A stretch of DNA of 64,000 nt from Citrobacter sp. RHB25-C09 (GCF_013836145.1 NZ_CP057483.1:1550001-1614000); one strand, 5' to 3'. Shown: positions 54,005-63,675, numbered from the stretch's first letter. Notes: generated from the sequence alone by a model not told the origin. Made by a program: numbers and translations.

Positions 54005-54720
54005 CAGCCTGGTCTCCGCTCAAAACGTGTCGCGCGCAGGTCAATGCGTTTGAGAATGTACTGACTCACCAGCGTAATCACCAGATAGATCGCCGCAGCA
54101 ATGATGTACCAGTTAAACGGCTCCTGAGTACGGGTCGCAATGCTTTTGGTTTGCAGCATTAAGTCGTTTACGCTGATCAGACTCACCAGCGCCGTATCTT
54201 TCAACAACACCAGCCACTGGTTTCCCAGGCCCGGTAGGGCATGGCGCCACATTTGCGGCATCACCAGACGAAAGAAAATGGCCGTTTTGGAAAGCCCCAG
54301 CGCCTGTCCGGATTCCCACTGACCCAGCGGTACCGCTTTCAGCGCGCCGCGCAGCGTTTGCGACGCATAGGCAGCATACAGCAGCGAGAGGGCGATAACA
54401 CCGCACAGGAACGGACTAACGTCGAAGTTTTCGATCTCCATTTGCACGGGGATCTGCACCACGCCCAGATTGATCGTAAAACCGTCAGCGAGTGTGAGCA
54501 GGAGCTGCGAGGAGCCGAAATAAATAAACAGGACGACCAGGATTTCCGGCAGACCGCGCAAAATAGTGACCAGCGCGGAACCAGTCCATGCGACCGGACG
54601 CCATTTTACCGATTCCCAGACGGCGAAAAGCATTGCCAGTGCCAGGCCGAGGATCAGTGCACAAACGGCAAGGCCGACGGTCATACCGGCGGCGCTTGCG
54701 AGAGGAAAAAATTCGTTCAT
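54004..54720 (-). CDS. artQ: ArtQ, arginine transporter permease
   Basis: A 238-residue permease, partner of ArtM, with coupling loop ALKAVPLGQWESGQALGLSKTA. ATG 54720 matches the E. coli start; the preceding TTG is in frame but unneeded. Six bases after the artI stop. Confidence 0.95.
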   Translation of the reverse strand: MNEFFPLASAAGMTVGLAVCALILGLALAMLFAVWESVKWRPVAWTGSALVTILRGLPEILVVLFIYFGSSQLLLTLADGFTINLGVVQIPVQMEIENFDVSPFLCGVIALSLLYAAYASQTLRGALKAVPLGQWESGQALGLSKTAIFFRLVMPQMWRHALPGLGNQWLVLLKDTALVSLISVNDLMLQTKSIATRTQEPFNWYIIAAAIYLVITLVSQYILKRIDLRATRFERRPG

Positions 54721-54726
54721 CAAGGC

Positions 54727-55458
54727 TTACTTCTGGAACCATTTGTTATAGATGGTTTCGTAAGTGCCATCTTTTTTCACTTTTTCCAGCGCAGTATTGA
54801 ATTTTTGCTGCAGTTCAGTGTTGCCCTGGCGAACCGCGATACCCAGCCCGGTGCCGAAGTAGTCTTTATCCGTTACCTTATCGCCAACCGCGGCCAGCTT
54901 CGGATTGTCTTTCAGCCATTCGGTCACCACGGCGGTGTCGCCGAACACGCTGTCAATACGGCCATTTTGCAGGTCCAGCTTCGCATTCTGATAGCTGTCA
55001 TACGGAACAGTGGTGATTTCCGGATGTTTATCCATGATGAATTTCTGGTGAGTCGTGCCGTTCTGCACGCCCACTTTCTTGCCTTTCAACTGGTCTACGC
55101 CGGTAAATTTACCCTGCTGGCCGATGAACAGCGCCGAGTTGTCATAGTAAGGTGTGGTGAACAGCACCTGCTTTTCACGCTCCGGGGTGATGTCCATCCC
55201 GGCCATGACCGCGTCGAAGCGGCGGAATTTCAGGCTGGGGATCAGGCTGTCAAACGCCTGGTTAGTAAAGGTGCAGGTCGCGTCGATCTCTTTACACAGT
55301 GCATTAGCCAGGTCGACATCAAAGCCGACAATCTTGTTATTCGCGTCCATTGATTCAAACGGAGGATACGACGCTTCGGTCGCAAAACGAATGGTCTGCG
55401 CTGCTGTAGCGGAAAGGCTAAAGCCTGCAATAAGCGCGGCAATCAGAACTTTTTTCAT
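54727..55458 (-). CDS. artI: ArtI, arginine/ornithine-type binding protein
   Basis: A 243-residue family-3 binding protein with a signal peptide ending ATAAQ and the same motif order as ArtJ (SYPPFESMDANN, AGMDITPEREKQV, GDTAVVTEW). ATG 55458; the longer frame upstream lies in artP. ArtI and ArtJ are recognisable duplicates of one gene. Confidence 0.94.
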   Translation of the reverse strand: MKKVLIAALIAGFSLSATAAQTIRFATEASYPPFESMDANNKIVGFDVDLANALCKEIDATCTFTNQAFDSLIPSLKFRRFDAVMAGMDITPEREKQVLFTTPYYDNSALFIGQQGKFTGVDQLKGKKVGVQNGTTHQKFIMDKHPEITTVPYDSYQNAKLDLQNGRIDSVFGDTAVVTEWLKDNPKLAAVGDKVTDKDYFGTGLGIAVRQGNTELQQKFNTALEKVKKDGTYETIYNKWFQK

Positions 55459-55474
55459 TGTGTTGTCCCGAATC

Positions 55475-56203
55475 TTAGTGAGAGAGATAGTTTTTAAAGG
55501 CTTCGGTCTGCGGGCTGGCAAAGCAGCTCGCATCACCCTGCTCGACGATATGACCATTTTCCATATACACCACGCGGCTGGCGGTTTTACGCGCCACTTC
55601 CACTTCGTGCGTTACGATCACTTGAGTAATTTTGGTTTCCGCCAGCTCGCGGATGATGCTGACGATCTGCGCGGTAATTTCTGGATCCAGCGCCGCCGTG
55701 GGTTCGTCAAACAGCAGCACCTGCGGTTCCATCATCAGCGCACGCGCAATGGCCACACGCTGCTGCTGGCCGCCGGAAAGGTGCAGCGGATACCGATCGC
55801 TGTATGGCTTCAGACGCAGGCGCTCCAGCAGCTTTTCCGCACGGGCTAAGGCCTGCTCTTTTGACAACCCCAGCACGCGACAAGGCGCTTCGATCAGGTT
55901 TTGCTGCACGGTAAGGTGCGGCCAGAGATTGTATTGCTGAAAGACCATGCCGACGTTCTGACGCAGTTCACGAATCGCTTTATCGGACGGCGCCTTGCGA
56001 AAATCAAATTGATTTCCGGCAATCGCGAGTGTGCCGGAGCGCGGCATCTCAAGCAGATTGAGTACGCGCAGCAGCGAGCTTTTACCCGCCCCGCTGGGGC
56101 CAAGCAACACCAGTGTTTCGCCCTGTGGGCAATCCAGCGTGATATCGAACAGCGCCTGATGTGCGCCGTAGAAGCAGTTAATGCCGTTTAATTGAATACT
56201 CAT
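55475..56203 (-). CDS. artP: ArtP, arginine transporter ATPase
   Basis: A 242-residue ABC ATPase: Walker A GPSGAGKSS, FQQYNLWPHL, signature LSGGQQQR, LLFDEPTAALDPE. ATG 56203 (MSIQLNGINCFYG) matches E. coli. First gene of artPIQM. A weak ARG-box-like site lies near 56271-56285 (TGCAATATTTATGCT). Confidence 0.95.
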   Translation of the reverse strand: MSIQLNGINCFYGAHQALFDITLDCPQGETLVLLGPSGAGKSSLLRVLNLLEMPRSGTLAIAGNQFDFRKAPSDKAIRELRQNVGMVFQQYNLWPHLTVQQNLIEAPCRVLGLSKEQALARAEKLLERLRLKPYSDRYPLHLSGGQQQRVAIARALMMEPQVLLFDEPTAALDPEITAQIVSIIRELAETKITQVIVTHEVEVARKTASRVVYMENGHIVEQGDASCFASPQTEAFKNYLSH

Positions 56204-56389
56204 TGAAACTCGTGTACTGGCCGTCAGGTAGCTATTGAAGCCGCAGATAGTACCTTTGACAGAATAGTTATGCAATATTTATGCTTTAAAAGTTAAATAT
56301 AGCGCGCATTTTCTATTAAACATAGCACAAAATAGCGGGGGCAAGAGTCGGTAAGAATAAATGTCGGCATTCTATGCAGAATGCCAGAC

Positions 56390-56535
56390 AATTTACGTGG
56401 GTTATGGTTTGTAGCCTGACAAGCGAAGCGTCATCAGACAATGACAACGAAGACTGCCGGATGGCGGCTAATGCCTTATCCGGCCTACAAAATCAGTCCC
56501 CCCAGGCCTGATAAGCATAGCGCCATCAGGCAGGG
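56390..56535. repeat. BIME cluster between artP and ybjP
   Basis: Three REP-like units (AGCCTGACAAGCGAAGCGTC; TGCCGGATGGCGGCTAATGCC; CCTGATAAGCATAGCGCCATCAGG). The 347-base gap 56204-56550 holds this cluster and the AT-rich artP promoter region; no ORF is seen. Confidence 0.8.
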
Positions 56536-56550
56536 AGGCAGTCAGAACGC

Positions 56551-57060
56551 TTAACGATTTTCAACAGACTGGCGCAACGTACCTGCTGGGGCGTGGACGC
56601 TGCCGCCCAGATAGCGCACATCGTCAATGACCCAGCACTGGCCTTCGTGGATCATCAAAACTTCATCCTGCCAGCTCTGATCTCCCTGTTTCAGCGCTAC
56701 GCGCAGAGGGATGTTACGTGCATCACTATTCGGAATGGTCGAAGCGCTGGCAACGCGGGCGCTGTCCGGTGCCGTCGCGCGGCTGGAGAACGGATCGCTG
56801 GTCATTAACTGGCGATGTGCGCTGTCGTGACTGGCATCAGAAAGCAGTTTCGCCAGCTTGTCGCTCAGGTAAGGGCGCAGGGCTGTAATATCGTTGCTAC
56901 GATGCTGAATGCGGTAGTCATAGAATTGCTGAGCCACCGCATCCGGGCCGCCATCCACGCAGGCACCGGCGCGCGGTCCATTGTCTTTATAGGCTGGCGT
57001 AACGGTGGTACAGGCACTGAGCAAGAGTGCGCAAGGGACGAGCAGGGAATAATAGCGCAT
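56551..57060 (-). CDS. ybjP: YbjP, lipoprotein
   Basis: A 169-residue lipoprotein with signal MRYYSLLVPCALLLSAC (lipobox Cys17) and a DUF3828-type domain (AVAQQFYDYRI to the end). Matches E. coli YbjP (171 residues); function unknown. Divergent from ybjQ. Confidence 0.92.
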   Translation of the reverse strand: MRYYSLLVPCALLLSACTTVTPAYKDNGPRAGACVDGGPDAVAQQFYDYRIQHRSNDITALRPYLSDKLAKLLSDASHDSAHRQLMTSDPFSSRATAPDSARVASASTIPNSDARNIPLRVALKQGDQSWQDEVLMIHEGQCWVIDDVRYLGGSVHAPAGTLRQSVENR

Positions 57061-57188
57061 AGTGATTTCCTTATAAGCTTTCTGCCATGAGTTTTCTAAG
57101 ATAACAGTCGTCTACCATAATCAATTAGACCTTTTCAATGATAGTGTAAGACGCTGATAATGTGCTTAGCGATATAAGGAGAGCAATG

Positions 57189-57512
57189 ATGCAATTTTCG
57201 ACAACCCCTACGCTTGAAGGACAGAGCATTGTGGAATACTGCGGTGTGGTGACCGGAGAAGCCATTTTAGGCGCGAATCTCTTCCGTGATTTTTTTGCTG
57301 GTATCCGCGATATCGTCGGTGGTCGTTCCGGGGCCTATGAGAAAGAACTGCGCAAAGCGCGGGAAATTGCCTTCGAGGAGTTGGGCGATCAGGCGAAAGC
57401 GTTAGGCGCTGACGCGGTGGTGGGTATCGATATTGACTACGAAACGGTCGGTAAAGACGGCAGTATGCTGATGGTCAGCGTGAGCGGCACGGCGGTGAAA
57501 GTTCGCCGATGA
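57189..57512 (+). CDS. ybjQ: YbjQ, YbjQ/UPF0145 family protein
   Basis: A 107-residue protein that likely forms a pentameric beta-barrel (family UPF0145), with no known function. Motifs GEAILGANLFRDFFAGIRD and GADAVVGIDIDYE are conserved. ATG 57189 gives MQFSTTPT; another ATG one codon upstream. Its stop overlaps amiD by four bases. Confidence 0.92.
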   Translation: MQFSTTPTLEGQSIVEYCGVVTGEAILGANLFRDFFAGIRDIVGGRSGAYEKELRKAREIAFEELGDQAKALGADAVVGIDIDYETVGKDGSMLMVSVSGTAVKVRR

Positions 57513-58339
57513 AACCGCAGTTATGGCTGGTAGCCGGTGCGCTGTTGTTGACGGGATGCGCGGGCGAAAAAGGGATCATTGATAAAGCGGGCTACCAGCT
57601 CGATACGCGTCATCAGGCGCAGGCGGCTTATCCCCGCATTAAGGTATTGGTTATCCACTACACGGCGGATGATTTTGATACCTCGCTGGCGACGCTAACG
57701 GATAAAAACGTCAGCTCACACTATCTTATTCCTGCCGTTCCGCCGCTGCATCAGGGTAAACCGCGCATCTGGCAACTGGTACCGGAGCAGGAACTGGCGT
57801 GGCACGCGGGCATGAGTTTCTGGCGCGGCGCGACGCGCATCAACGACACCTCTATTGGCATTGAGCTGGAAAATCGCGGCTGGCAAAAATCTACCGGAGA
57901 GAAATACTTTGCTCCGTTTGAGCCCGCGCAAATTCAGGCGCTGGTACCGTTAGCAAAAGAGATCATCGCGCGTTACGACATCAAGCCGCAGAATGTGGTG
58001 GCGCATGCGGATATCGCCCCGCAGCGCAAAGACGACCCGGGTCCGTTGTTCCCCTGGCAACAACTGGCAGAGCAGGGCATTGGCGCCTGGCCTGGGGCGT
58101 CGCGAGTGAAGTTCTATCTGGCCGGGCGGGCTGCACACACCCCCGTCGACAGGATGCTGCTACTGGATTTGCTCTCGCGTTATGGCTATGAGGTCAAACC
58201 GGAAATGACGCCGCGCGAGCAACAGCGCGTCATCATGGCTTTCCAGATGCATTATCGCTCTCATTTATGGGACGGCGTCGCCGATGCGGAAACTCAGGCG
58301 ATTGCCGAGGCGTTACTGGAAAAATACGGACAACAGTAA
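57509..58339 (+). CDS. amiD: AmiD, N-acetylmuramoyl-L-alanine amidase (lipoprotein)
   Basis: A 276-residue zinc amidase. Lipoprotein signal ALLLTGC; amidase_2 domain with zinc ligands in VIHYTADD, HADIAPQRKDDPGP (His and Asp); and a C-terminal peptidoglycan-binding helical domain. It cleaves the MurNAc-L-Ala bond, including anhydro forms, at the outer membrane. Coupled to ybjQ by a 4-base overlap. Confidence 0.94.
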   Translation: MKPQLWLVAGALLLTGCAGEKGIIDKAGYQLDTRHQAQAAYPRIKVLVIHYTADDFDTSLATLTDKNVSSHYLIPAVPPLHQGKPRIWQLVPEQELAWHAGMSFWRGATRINDTSIGIELENRGWQKSTGEKYFAPFEPAQIQALVPLAKEIIARYDIKPQNVVAHADIAPQRKDDPGPLFPWQQLAEQGIGAWPGASRVKFYLAGRAAHTPVDRMLLLDLLSRYGYEVKPEMTPREQQRVIMAFQMHYRSHLWDGVADAETQAIAEALLEKYGQQ

Positions 58340-58392
58340 TCCCCGGACGTCGAAAGCCCCGTCAATCCTGACCTCTTCATACAGATTAATCT

Positions 58393-58439
58393 TAGGTTAA
58401 TTGACTTTTAACCTATGATTAATTGACTTTATATTGACC
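58393..58439 (+). promoter_or_regulatory. repeated TTGAC elements upstream of the Crp-like regulator
   Basis: The 12-mer TTAATTGACTTT occurs at 58397 and 58419, exactly 22 bases apart, and TTGACC again at 58434. The first lies in an inverted repeat (TAGGTTAA, TTAACCTA). The 22-base (two helical turns) spacing suggests a protein-binding array that may also provide -35 elements. The remaining 287-base gap is AT-rich. Confidence 0.5.
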
Positions 58440-58626
58440 TGATTTATGATTGGTTCCATCAGTGACGCTTAGTCAGCTAACTAAAAAAGCGAGAACTTTT
58501 CTCCGTTTTATTATTATCCAATTCTTTTAAATTTAACAGGAACGAATCAGTGGTGTTTGCACACTGAGGGGTTCATTCGGCTTCGGAACCGAAAAAATTG
58601 ATCATTATTGTTAATAAGGCAAAGCA

Positions 58627-59250
58627 ATGTTAAGTATTTACTGTAATAAAACGCGTCCTCAAGAAGATATGGATAAAATAATTTTAGCCACATCACTTTA
58701 TGAAGAAAAGACGCTGAAAAAATGGCAGAAAATTACCACCGATGATTCGGATTATATTCATATTATTGTCAGTGGACAGGTTGAATTCCGCCGCACCTCA
58801 GACGAACTCTGTATGTTTACCCTTCAGGGACAGTGCATTTTTGGCCTCTCGGCGATCTTCTACTGTTCCTCGCATATGTACGGGTTGGCGCGGTCTAACA
58901 CGGTGGTTCGCTCCATCAGAAGAGAGGAGTTCATCCGCCTGATGAACGAAAAGGCGTTATGGCCAGAGCTCACCAAAGTTTTGTCCTGGTATATTTGTTT
59001 GCTGAGCAAACGTGACGATGTTCTGGTTGCCCGCAATGCTTATTCTGTGATTCGTGAGTTTTTAATTGAAATTCATACTTTGATTACTGAGCATAATCGC
59101 GATATTAACGTTTATGATTATATTCAGGAGTATACGAACTTCGCGCGTAGTACCATTATTAAAATCCTATCCGATCTGAAGAAAGGGAATTACATTGTTA
59201 TAGAAAAAGGTCGGCTGGTAACAATGAACACTCTGCCGGAAAAATATTAA
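58627..59250 (+). CDS. Crp/Fnr-like (IprA-type) transcriptional regulator
   Basis: A 207-residue protein with an N-terminal cupin-like beta domain (YIHIIVSGQVEFRRT, FTLQGQCIFGLSAIF) and a C-terminal winged helix (FARSTIIKILSDLKKGNYIVIEKGRLV). The layout is that of IprA and other Crp-like regulators that lack cAMP-binding residues. No gene occurs here in E. coli K-12. It precedes the chitinase/gsp genes and may control them; a target is not visible. Confidence 0.75.
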   Translation: MLSIYCNKTRPQEDMDKIILATSLYEEKTLKKWQKITTDDSDYIHIIVSGQVEFRRTSDELCMFTLQGQCIFGLSAIFYCSSHMYGLARSNTVVRSIRREEFIRLMNEKALWPELTKVLSWYICLLSKRDDVLVARNAYSVIREFLIEIHTLITEHNRDINVYDYIQEYTNFARSTIIKILSDLKKGNYIVIEKGRLVTMNTLPEKY

Positions 59251-59319
59251 TCTCTTCTAAGAGTCTCCCTTCGGTATTGTTGAAGCGGAGGCTTTTATGA
59301 CTGCAAATCATTCACTTCA

Positions 59320-59826
59320 TCAATCATCCGGCGTGGGATTGGGTATCTTTCCCTGCTGATAATCCTCTTTCTGCTCCTGCAGCGCCTGAATAAAACGTTC
59401 TTTTAGTGAAGGCGTCTCTGCTTCAGTGCCCGGCAGTGCCTGTTCCGATAAATCCCCATCCGGCGCCTGTTGCCAGTCGCTGTCAGTGTTTGCTGGCGGT
59501 GCGTCTACCTGAATGGCAGGTAATGCCTGTGGTACAGGTAACGGGGCGGGTTTTGGCTCCGGGAAAGGCTTCGAAATGTACACATAGTGCATTTCCGAAA
59601 GTCGGACGTCAGGGTTCACCACCTTCACGGGTTTCGGCGGCGGGGCTGGATGTCTGCACTGCCAGTAAATGTGCGCATAAAGTCCGGCGACAATAAAGGT
59701 GACGAAAGTCAGGAGCCAAAGCATCGCCTGAAGCAGGAATATTTTAATGTTCGGCAGACGGTAGGAAAAATAGACCGCCTCTCCGGTGTGATAACTGCGC
59801 TGTGCAGCAAGGCAAATGGTGGACAT
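59320..59826 (-). CDS. gspB: GspB-like protein of the type II secretion system
   Basis: A 168-residue inner-membrane protein with one helix (30-50, IFLLQAMLWLLTFVTFIVAG) and a proline-rich periplasmic part (PAPPPKPVKVV, PFPEPKPAPLPVP). Organisation matches GspB/ExeB proteins, which work with GspA in placing the secretin in the peptidoglycan. Its ATG overlaps the gspA-like stop by one base (TAATG). Assignment rests on layout and neighbour. Confidence 0.65.
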   Translation of the reverse strand: MSTICLAAQRSYHTGEAVYFSYRLPNIKIFLLQAMLWLLTFVTFIVAGLYAHIYWQCRHPAPPPKPVKVVNPDVRLSEMHYVYISKPFPEPKPAPLPVPQALPAIQVDAPPANTDSDWQQAPDGDLSEQALPGTEAETPSLKERFIQALQEQKEDYQQGKIPNPTPDD

Positions 59827-60545
59827 TATTGCGGTTTCCCTTGCGTTTTAGGTTGCGGATTCACCGTAGCGGTTTGCATCATGATGTCCGGTGTACTGTT
59901 GGTGGCGCGCATCAGTTGCATCAGCGTCTCTTCGCCGACGATACCGTCGACGTGCAGTCCGGCTCTTTCCTGAAATTCGCGAGTACGTTTGGCGAGATCC
60001 GCTGTCCAGCCTTGTGAGTGGGTGATCGGTTCATTCAGCGACTGGCTCAGTTCTTGATTCAGCCATTTCATATCCGATGAACTGCTGGCTGCGGTGATCT
60101 CATCTTTCCCCTGCGGCGTGAGGCGGTGCAGGAGGGTATAATTGCCCGTCGCATGTTGATTAAACCAGTTTTTACTCACCTGCCAGGTACGGTTATTCAC
60201 CAGCAGGTCGAGCGTGTTTTTCTCAACACGCGCGACAACCACGTAATTCAGGTGATCGGCGGTTTTAATTTCACTGATCCACGGATAGCCCTCTTTCTCC
60301 ATGGTCGCTAACGGCGCATTCCCCTGGCGGCATATCAGATTGACTCGCGCGGCGTTTTGGCAAAGCGCGTCATTTGCCGAGGCGTCATAGCCCCATATCA
60401 CATACAACTGATGCATGGCATCGGCCTGGTTAACGACTTCGTTGTCGATATTCGGTTCGACGGATAACCGGTATTGCGCTGTATACCATGACGTATAAAT
60501 CCGTCCGAACAGAGCGCCAAATCCCTTTTGGCCCCGCTCTGGCAT
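59826..60545 (-). pseudogene. gspA: truncated GspA (C-terminal peptidoglycan-binding part only)
   Basis: A 239-residue frame matching only the C-terminal half of GspA (about 490 residues in E. coli): YVIWGYDASANDALCQNAARVNL, TWQVSKNWFNQHATGNYTLL and the PG_binding_1 segment FQERAGLHVDGIVGEETLMQL. The N-terminal AAA ATPase and membrane helix are missing; 60546-60838 codes for neither. The first 25 residues do not match GspA and the ATG lacks a ribosome site. Either a decayed gene or a shortened form that still supplies the wall-binding domain. Confidence 0.7.
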
Positions 60546-60838
60546 TATCGGGATTAATCATTTTTGTTATCCAAAACGGCCTTGTCACATTCTAACTGTC
60601 CGGGCAAGTTTTTTTTAATCTATTTTCAGCGGGGGAATGAAAGGACGAAATGTATTGCCCCAATTATTATGCAAGCGTAAAGGAAAAAGGATTGTTCGCT
60701 AATATCTAAATACGGAGGATTGCCCCGCGTAACAAATTAATCGTTCACGTTGATGTAATGGCATTTGATTATTCGTCCATGCTTTATGGAAGGCATGGGT
60801 ATTTAAATATTCACAAATAATATTATCAGGAATTAATA

Positions 60839-63547
60839 ATGAAATTTATGAAGCCTAAATATCTGGCACTGTTTGTTGCTGCGGCAACGAGCTCGGTATT
60901 CGCTGCCGCGCCAGGTACGCCTTCAATTACCAGTGGCAATGATAAATTTGCGCTTGTGGAAGTGGATCAGGCCGCGCAGGAATACAACAACCTCGTGAAA
61001 GTCCATACTGACGGCGTGGATGTGAAAGTCGAGTGGAACGTATGGAGCGGCGATGCGCCGACCACTGCAAAAGTTCTGCTGGATGGTCAAACTGTCTGGA
61101 CCGGTGCGGGTAGCGCAGCGGGCTCTGCCACCTTCAAAGTAAAAAAAGGCGGGCGTTATCAGGAGCAGGTCGAACTGTGTAACGACAGCGGCTGTACCAA
61201 GAGCGCGAGCAAGCTGATTATTGTTGCGGACACCGACGGTAGCCACCTGCTGCCGCTGAATCCAGCGCTGCTGGAAAACAACAAAGCCTTCAGTCAACAC
61301 CCGGACAAAGTCGTTGCAGCCTATTTCCCTGAGTGGGGCGTATATGACCGTAACTTCCCGGTGGATAAAATTCCGGCAGCGAACCTGAACCACATTCTGT
61401 ATGGCTTCATTCCAATCTGCGGCGGTGACGGCATCAACGACAGCGCGAAATCCTCCGGAGCGCTGGAATCTCTGAAACGCGCCTGTACTGGCCGTCAGGA
61501 TTACACGGTGGCGATCCACGATCCATGGGCTGCGTTGCAGAAACCTCAGCAGGGTGTGACCGGCTGGGACGAGCCTTACAAAGGCAACTATGGTCAGCTG
61601 ATGGCGATCAAGAAAGCACATCCGGACCTGAAAATTCTGCCATCCGTGGGCGGCTGGACGCTGTCTGACCCATTCTATCAGATGGACAACAAAGTGCTGC
61701 GCGACCGCTTCGTGGCCTCTGTTAAAGAATTCCTGACCACCTGGAAAGTCTTTGACGGTGTGGATATCGACTGGGAATTCCCGGGCGGCGGCGGTGAGAA
61801 CACCAAACTCGGTAATCCGCAGACGGATAAAGCCACCTATACCGCGCTGATGCACGATCTGCGTCAGATGCTGAACCAGCTGTCTGCCGAAACCGGTCGT
61901 ACTTATGAGCTGACCACGGCAATCGGTGCGGGTAAAGATAAGATCGAAGACGTTGACTACAACACCGCGCAACAGTACATCGATCATATCTTCCTGATGA
62001 GCTATGACTTCTACGGCGCGTGGAGCAACACCGACCTCGGCCACCAGACAGCGCTGTACGGTGCCTCCTGGAAACCGGATACCAACTACACCACCGATAA
62101 CGCAGTGAAAGCGATGCTGGCTCAGGGCGTACAGCCTGGCAAGATCGTTGTGGGCGCGGGCATGTATGGCCGTGGCTGGACTGGCGTACACGGCTATACC
62201 GGCGATAACCCGTTCACGGGTACCGCGACGGGCCCAATCAAAGGCACATGGGAAAACGGCATCGTTGACTATCGTCAGATCGTCAACCAGATGCTGGGTA
62301 AACCGGGCTGGGAATACAAGTACGATACCGCCGCTGAAGCGCCGTACCTGTTTAACAAGTCTACCGGCGAGCTGGTGACGTATGACAACGCCCGTTCCGT
62401 TGAAGCTAAAGGCAAATACGTGCTGAACAAAAACCTCGGTGGTCTGTTCGCATGGTCTATTGAATCTGACAACGGCGACATTCTGAACGCCATGAACGAA
62501 AGTCTGCTGGGGGGCGGTACGACTCCGGTTAACCCGGTTGTGACCAACCATGCACCGGTCGCCTCTGCGGCTGACCAGAATGTCACTGGCCCGGCCACCG
62601 TAACCCTCGATGGTTCGGTTTCCAGCGATCAGGATGGCGATGCGCTGACCTACAAATGGACGCAGATCTCCGGTTCTACTGTGGCGATTGCCAACAGTAC
62701 CAGCGCCAAAGCCAGCATCAACCTGCCTGCGGTGACCAGCGATCAGATGCTTGCATTCCGTCTGACCGTCACTGACGCCAAAGGCCTGAGCAACGCCATT
62801 GACGTACAGGTCGTGAACAAAGCGCCGAAAGCTAACCAGGCTCCGGTTATCAACGCGATGGAAGCGGTCACGCTGACTGCAGGCGAGACGCTGTCTCTGC
62901 ATGCACAGGCAACCGATCCGGATGGCGATGCGCTGACCTACAGCTGGAGCGTACCGGGAGATATGAATGCCACCGGTACCGACAGCGCGAACGTGCGAAT
63001 TACCGCGCCAGGAGTGGAAAATGCATCCACCTATACGCTGAGCGTGATTGTGTCCGATGGCAAAACCAGCGTGCAGTCTAACGTTCAGGTCACGGTTAAT
63101 CCGAAAGCGGCGGATGAAGTTACGCCTCCTGCTGACGAAGTGACTCCACCTGCTGACGACGTTACACCGCCGTCTGATGAAGGTACTACGCCGTCTGATG
63201 AAGGCACTGCAACCGGTAGCTGCGACGCGCCTGTTGATGCTAACGCCAGCAAATACGCAGCATGGGAATCCAGCAAAATCTACAACAGTGGCGATACCGT
63301 AAGCTTCGACCATCTGGTGTGGAAAGCGAAGTACTGGACTCAGGGCAACCAGCCTGGTTTTGGTGCAGAAGCATGGGAACTGGTGAGCAACGTGAAGATG
63401 AACTGGCGTTCTGACCTGGTCTATAACGGCGGTGAAACCACCACTTATCAGGGTAACGTTTACCGTGCCAAATGGTGGACCCGTGGTGATAACCCAGCTA
63501 ACAGCGATGTTTGGGTGAAAGAAGGCGCAGCAACAGACTGCAAATAA
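60839..63547 (+). CDS. secreted GH18 chitinase, multi-domain
   Basis: A 902-residue exported chitinase. Signal peptide to about residue 23 (SSVFAAAP); N-terminal ChiN beta domain to about 135; GH18 barrel about 150-560 with DGVDIDWEF (catalytic Glu313) and SYDFYGAW; two PKD-like domains (DQDGDALTYKW, DPDGDALTYSW); a TPPADE/TPPSDE repeat linker (about 760-795); and two C-terminal CBM5/12 chitin-binding modules (YAAWESSKIYNSGDTVSF; NVYRAKWWTRGDNP). Hydrolyses chitin. Chitinase genes beside gsp genes are typical type II secretion cargo. Confidence 0.93.
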   Translation: MKFMKPKYLALFVAAATSSVFAAAPGTPSITSGNDKFALVEVDQAAQEYNNLVKVHTDGVDVKVEWNVWSGDAPTTAKVLLDGQTVWTGAGSAAGSATFKVKKGGRYQEQVELCNDSGCTKSASKLIIVADTDGSHLLPLNPALLENNKAFSQHPDKVVAAYFPEWGVYDRNFPVDKIPAANLNHILYGFIPICGGDGINDSAKSSGALESLKRACTGRQDYTVAIHDPWAALQKPQQGVTGWDEPYKGNYGQLMAIKKAHPDLKILPSVGGWTLSDPFYQMDNKVLRDRFVASVKEFLTTWKVFDGVDIDWEFPGGGGENTKLGNPQTDKATYTALMHDLRQMLNQLSAETGRTYELTTAIGAGKDKIEDVDYNTAQQYIDHIFLMSYDFYGAWSNTDLGHQTALYGASWKPDTNYTTDNAVKAMLAQGVQPGKIVVGAGMYGRGWTGVHGYTGDNPFTGTATGPIKGTWENGIVDYRQIVNQMLGKPGWEYKYDTAAEAPYLFNKSTGELVTYDNARSVEAKGKYVLNKNLGGLFAWSIESDNGDILNAMNESLLGGGTTPVNPVVTNHAPVASAADQNVTGPATVTLDGSVSSDQDGDALTYKWTQISGSTVAIANSTSAKASINLPAVTSDQMLAFRLTVTDAKGLSNAIDVQVVNKAPKANQAPVINAMEAVTLTAGETLSLHAQATDPDGDALTYSWSVPGDMNATGTDSANVRITAPGVENASTYTLSVIVSDGKTSVQSNVQVTVNPKAADEVTPPADEVTPPADDVTPPSDEGTTPSDEGTATGSCDAPVDANASKYAAWESSKIYNSGDTVSFDHLVWKAKYWTQGNQPGFGAEAWELVSNVKMNWRSDLVYNGGETTTYQGNVYRAKWWTRGDNPANSDVWVKEGAATDCK

Positions 63548-63565
63548 GCTTTATAACCTAAGGTC

Positions 63566-63618
63566 GCGGGGGAATATTACCCCGCACCCACTGACCACAC
63601 CCCACTTCGGGTGTGGTC
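63566..63618 (+). terminator. tandem hairpins after the chitinase gene
   Basis: GCGGGG/CCCCGC (63566-63585) then GACCACACCC/GGGTGTGGTC (63593-63618), the second followed by CTTCTC. Together a plausible terminator of the chitinase transcript. Confidence 0.65.
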
Positions 63619-63675
63619 CTTCTCAAATTGATCTGTTTTCGCAAGGAGTTATTTAGCTTTACCTCAGGAGAAAAA

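Noticed and set aside
54241..55353. A 370-codon plus-strand frame across artQ and artI
   Set aside because: It crosses two genuine genes in antisense and has no recognisable domain.
60923..63313. A 796-codon open frame on the minus strand opposite the chitinase gene
   Set aside because: It is a by-product of strong codon bias: the translation is rich in Arg/His/Val with no domain, signal or start site, while the plus strand encodes a complete chitinase.
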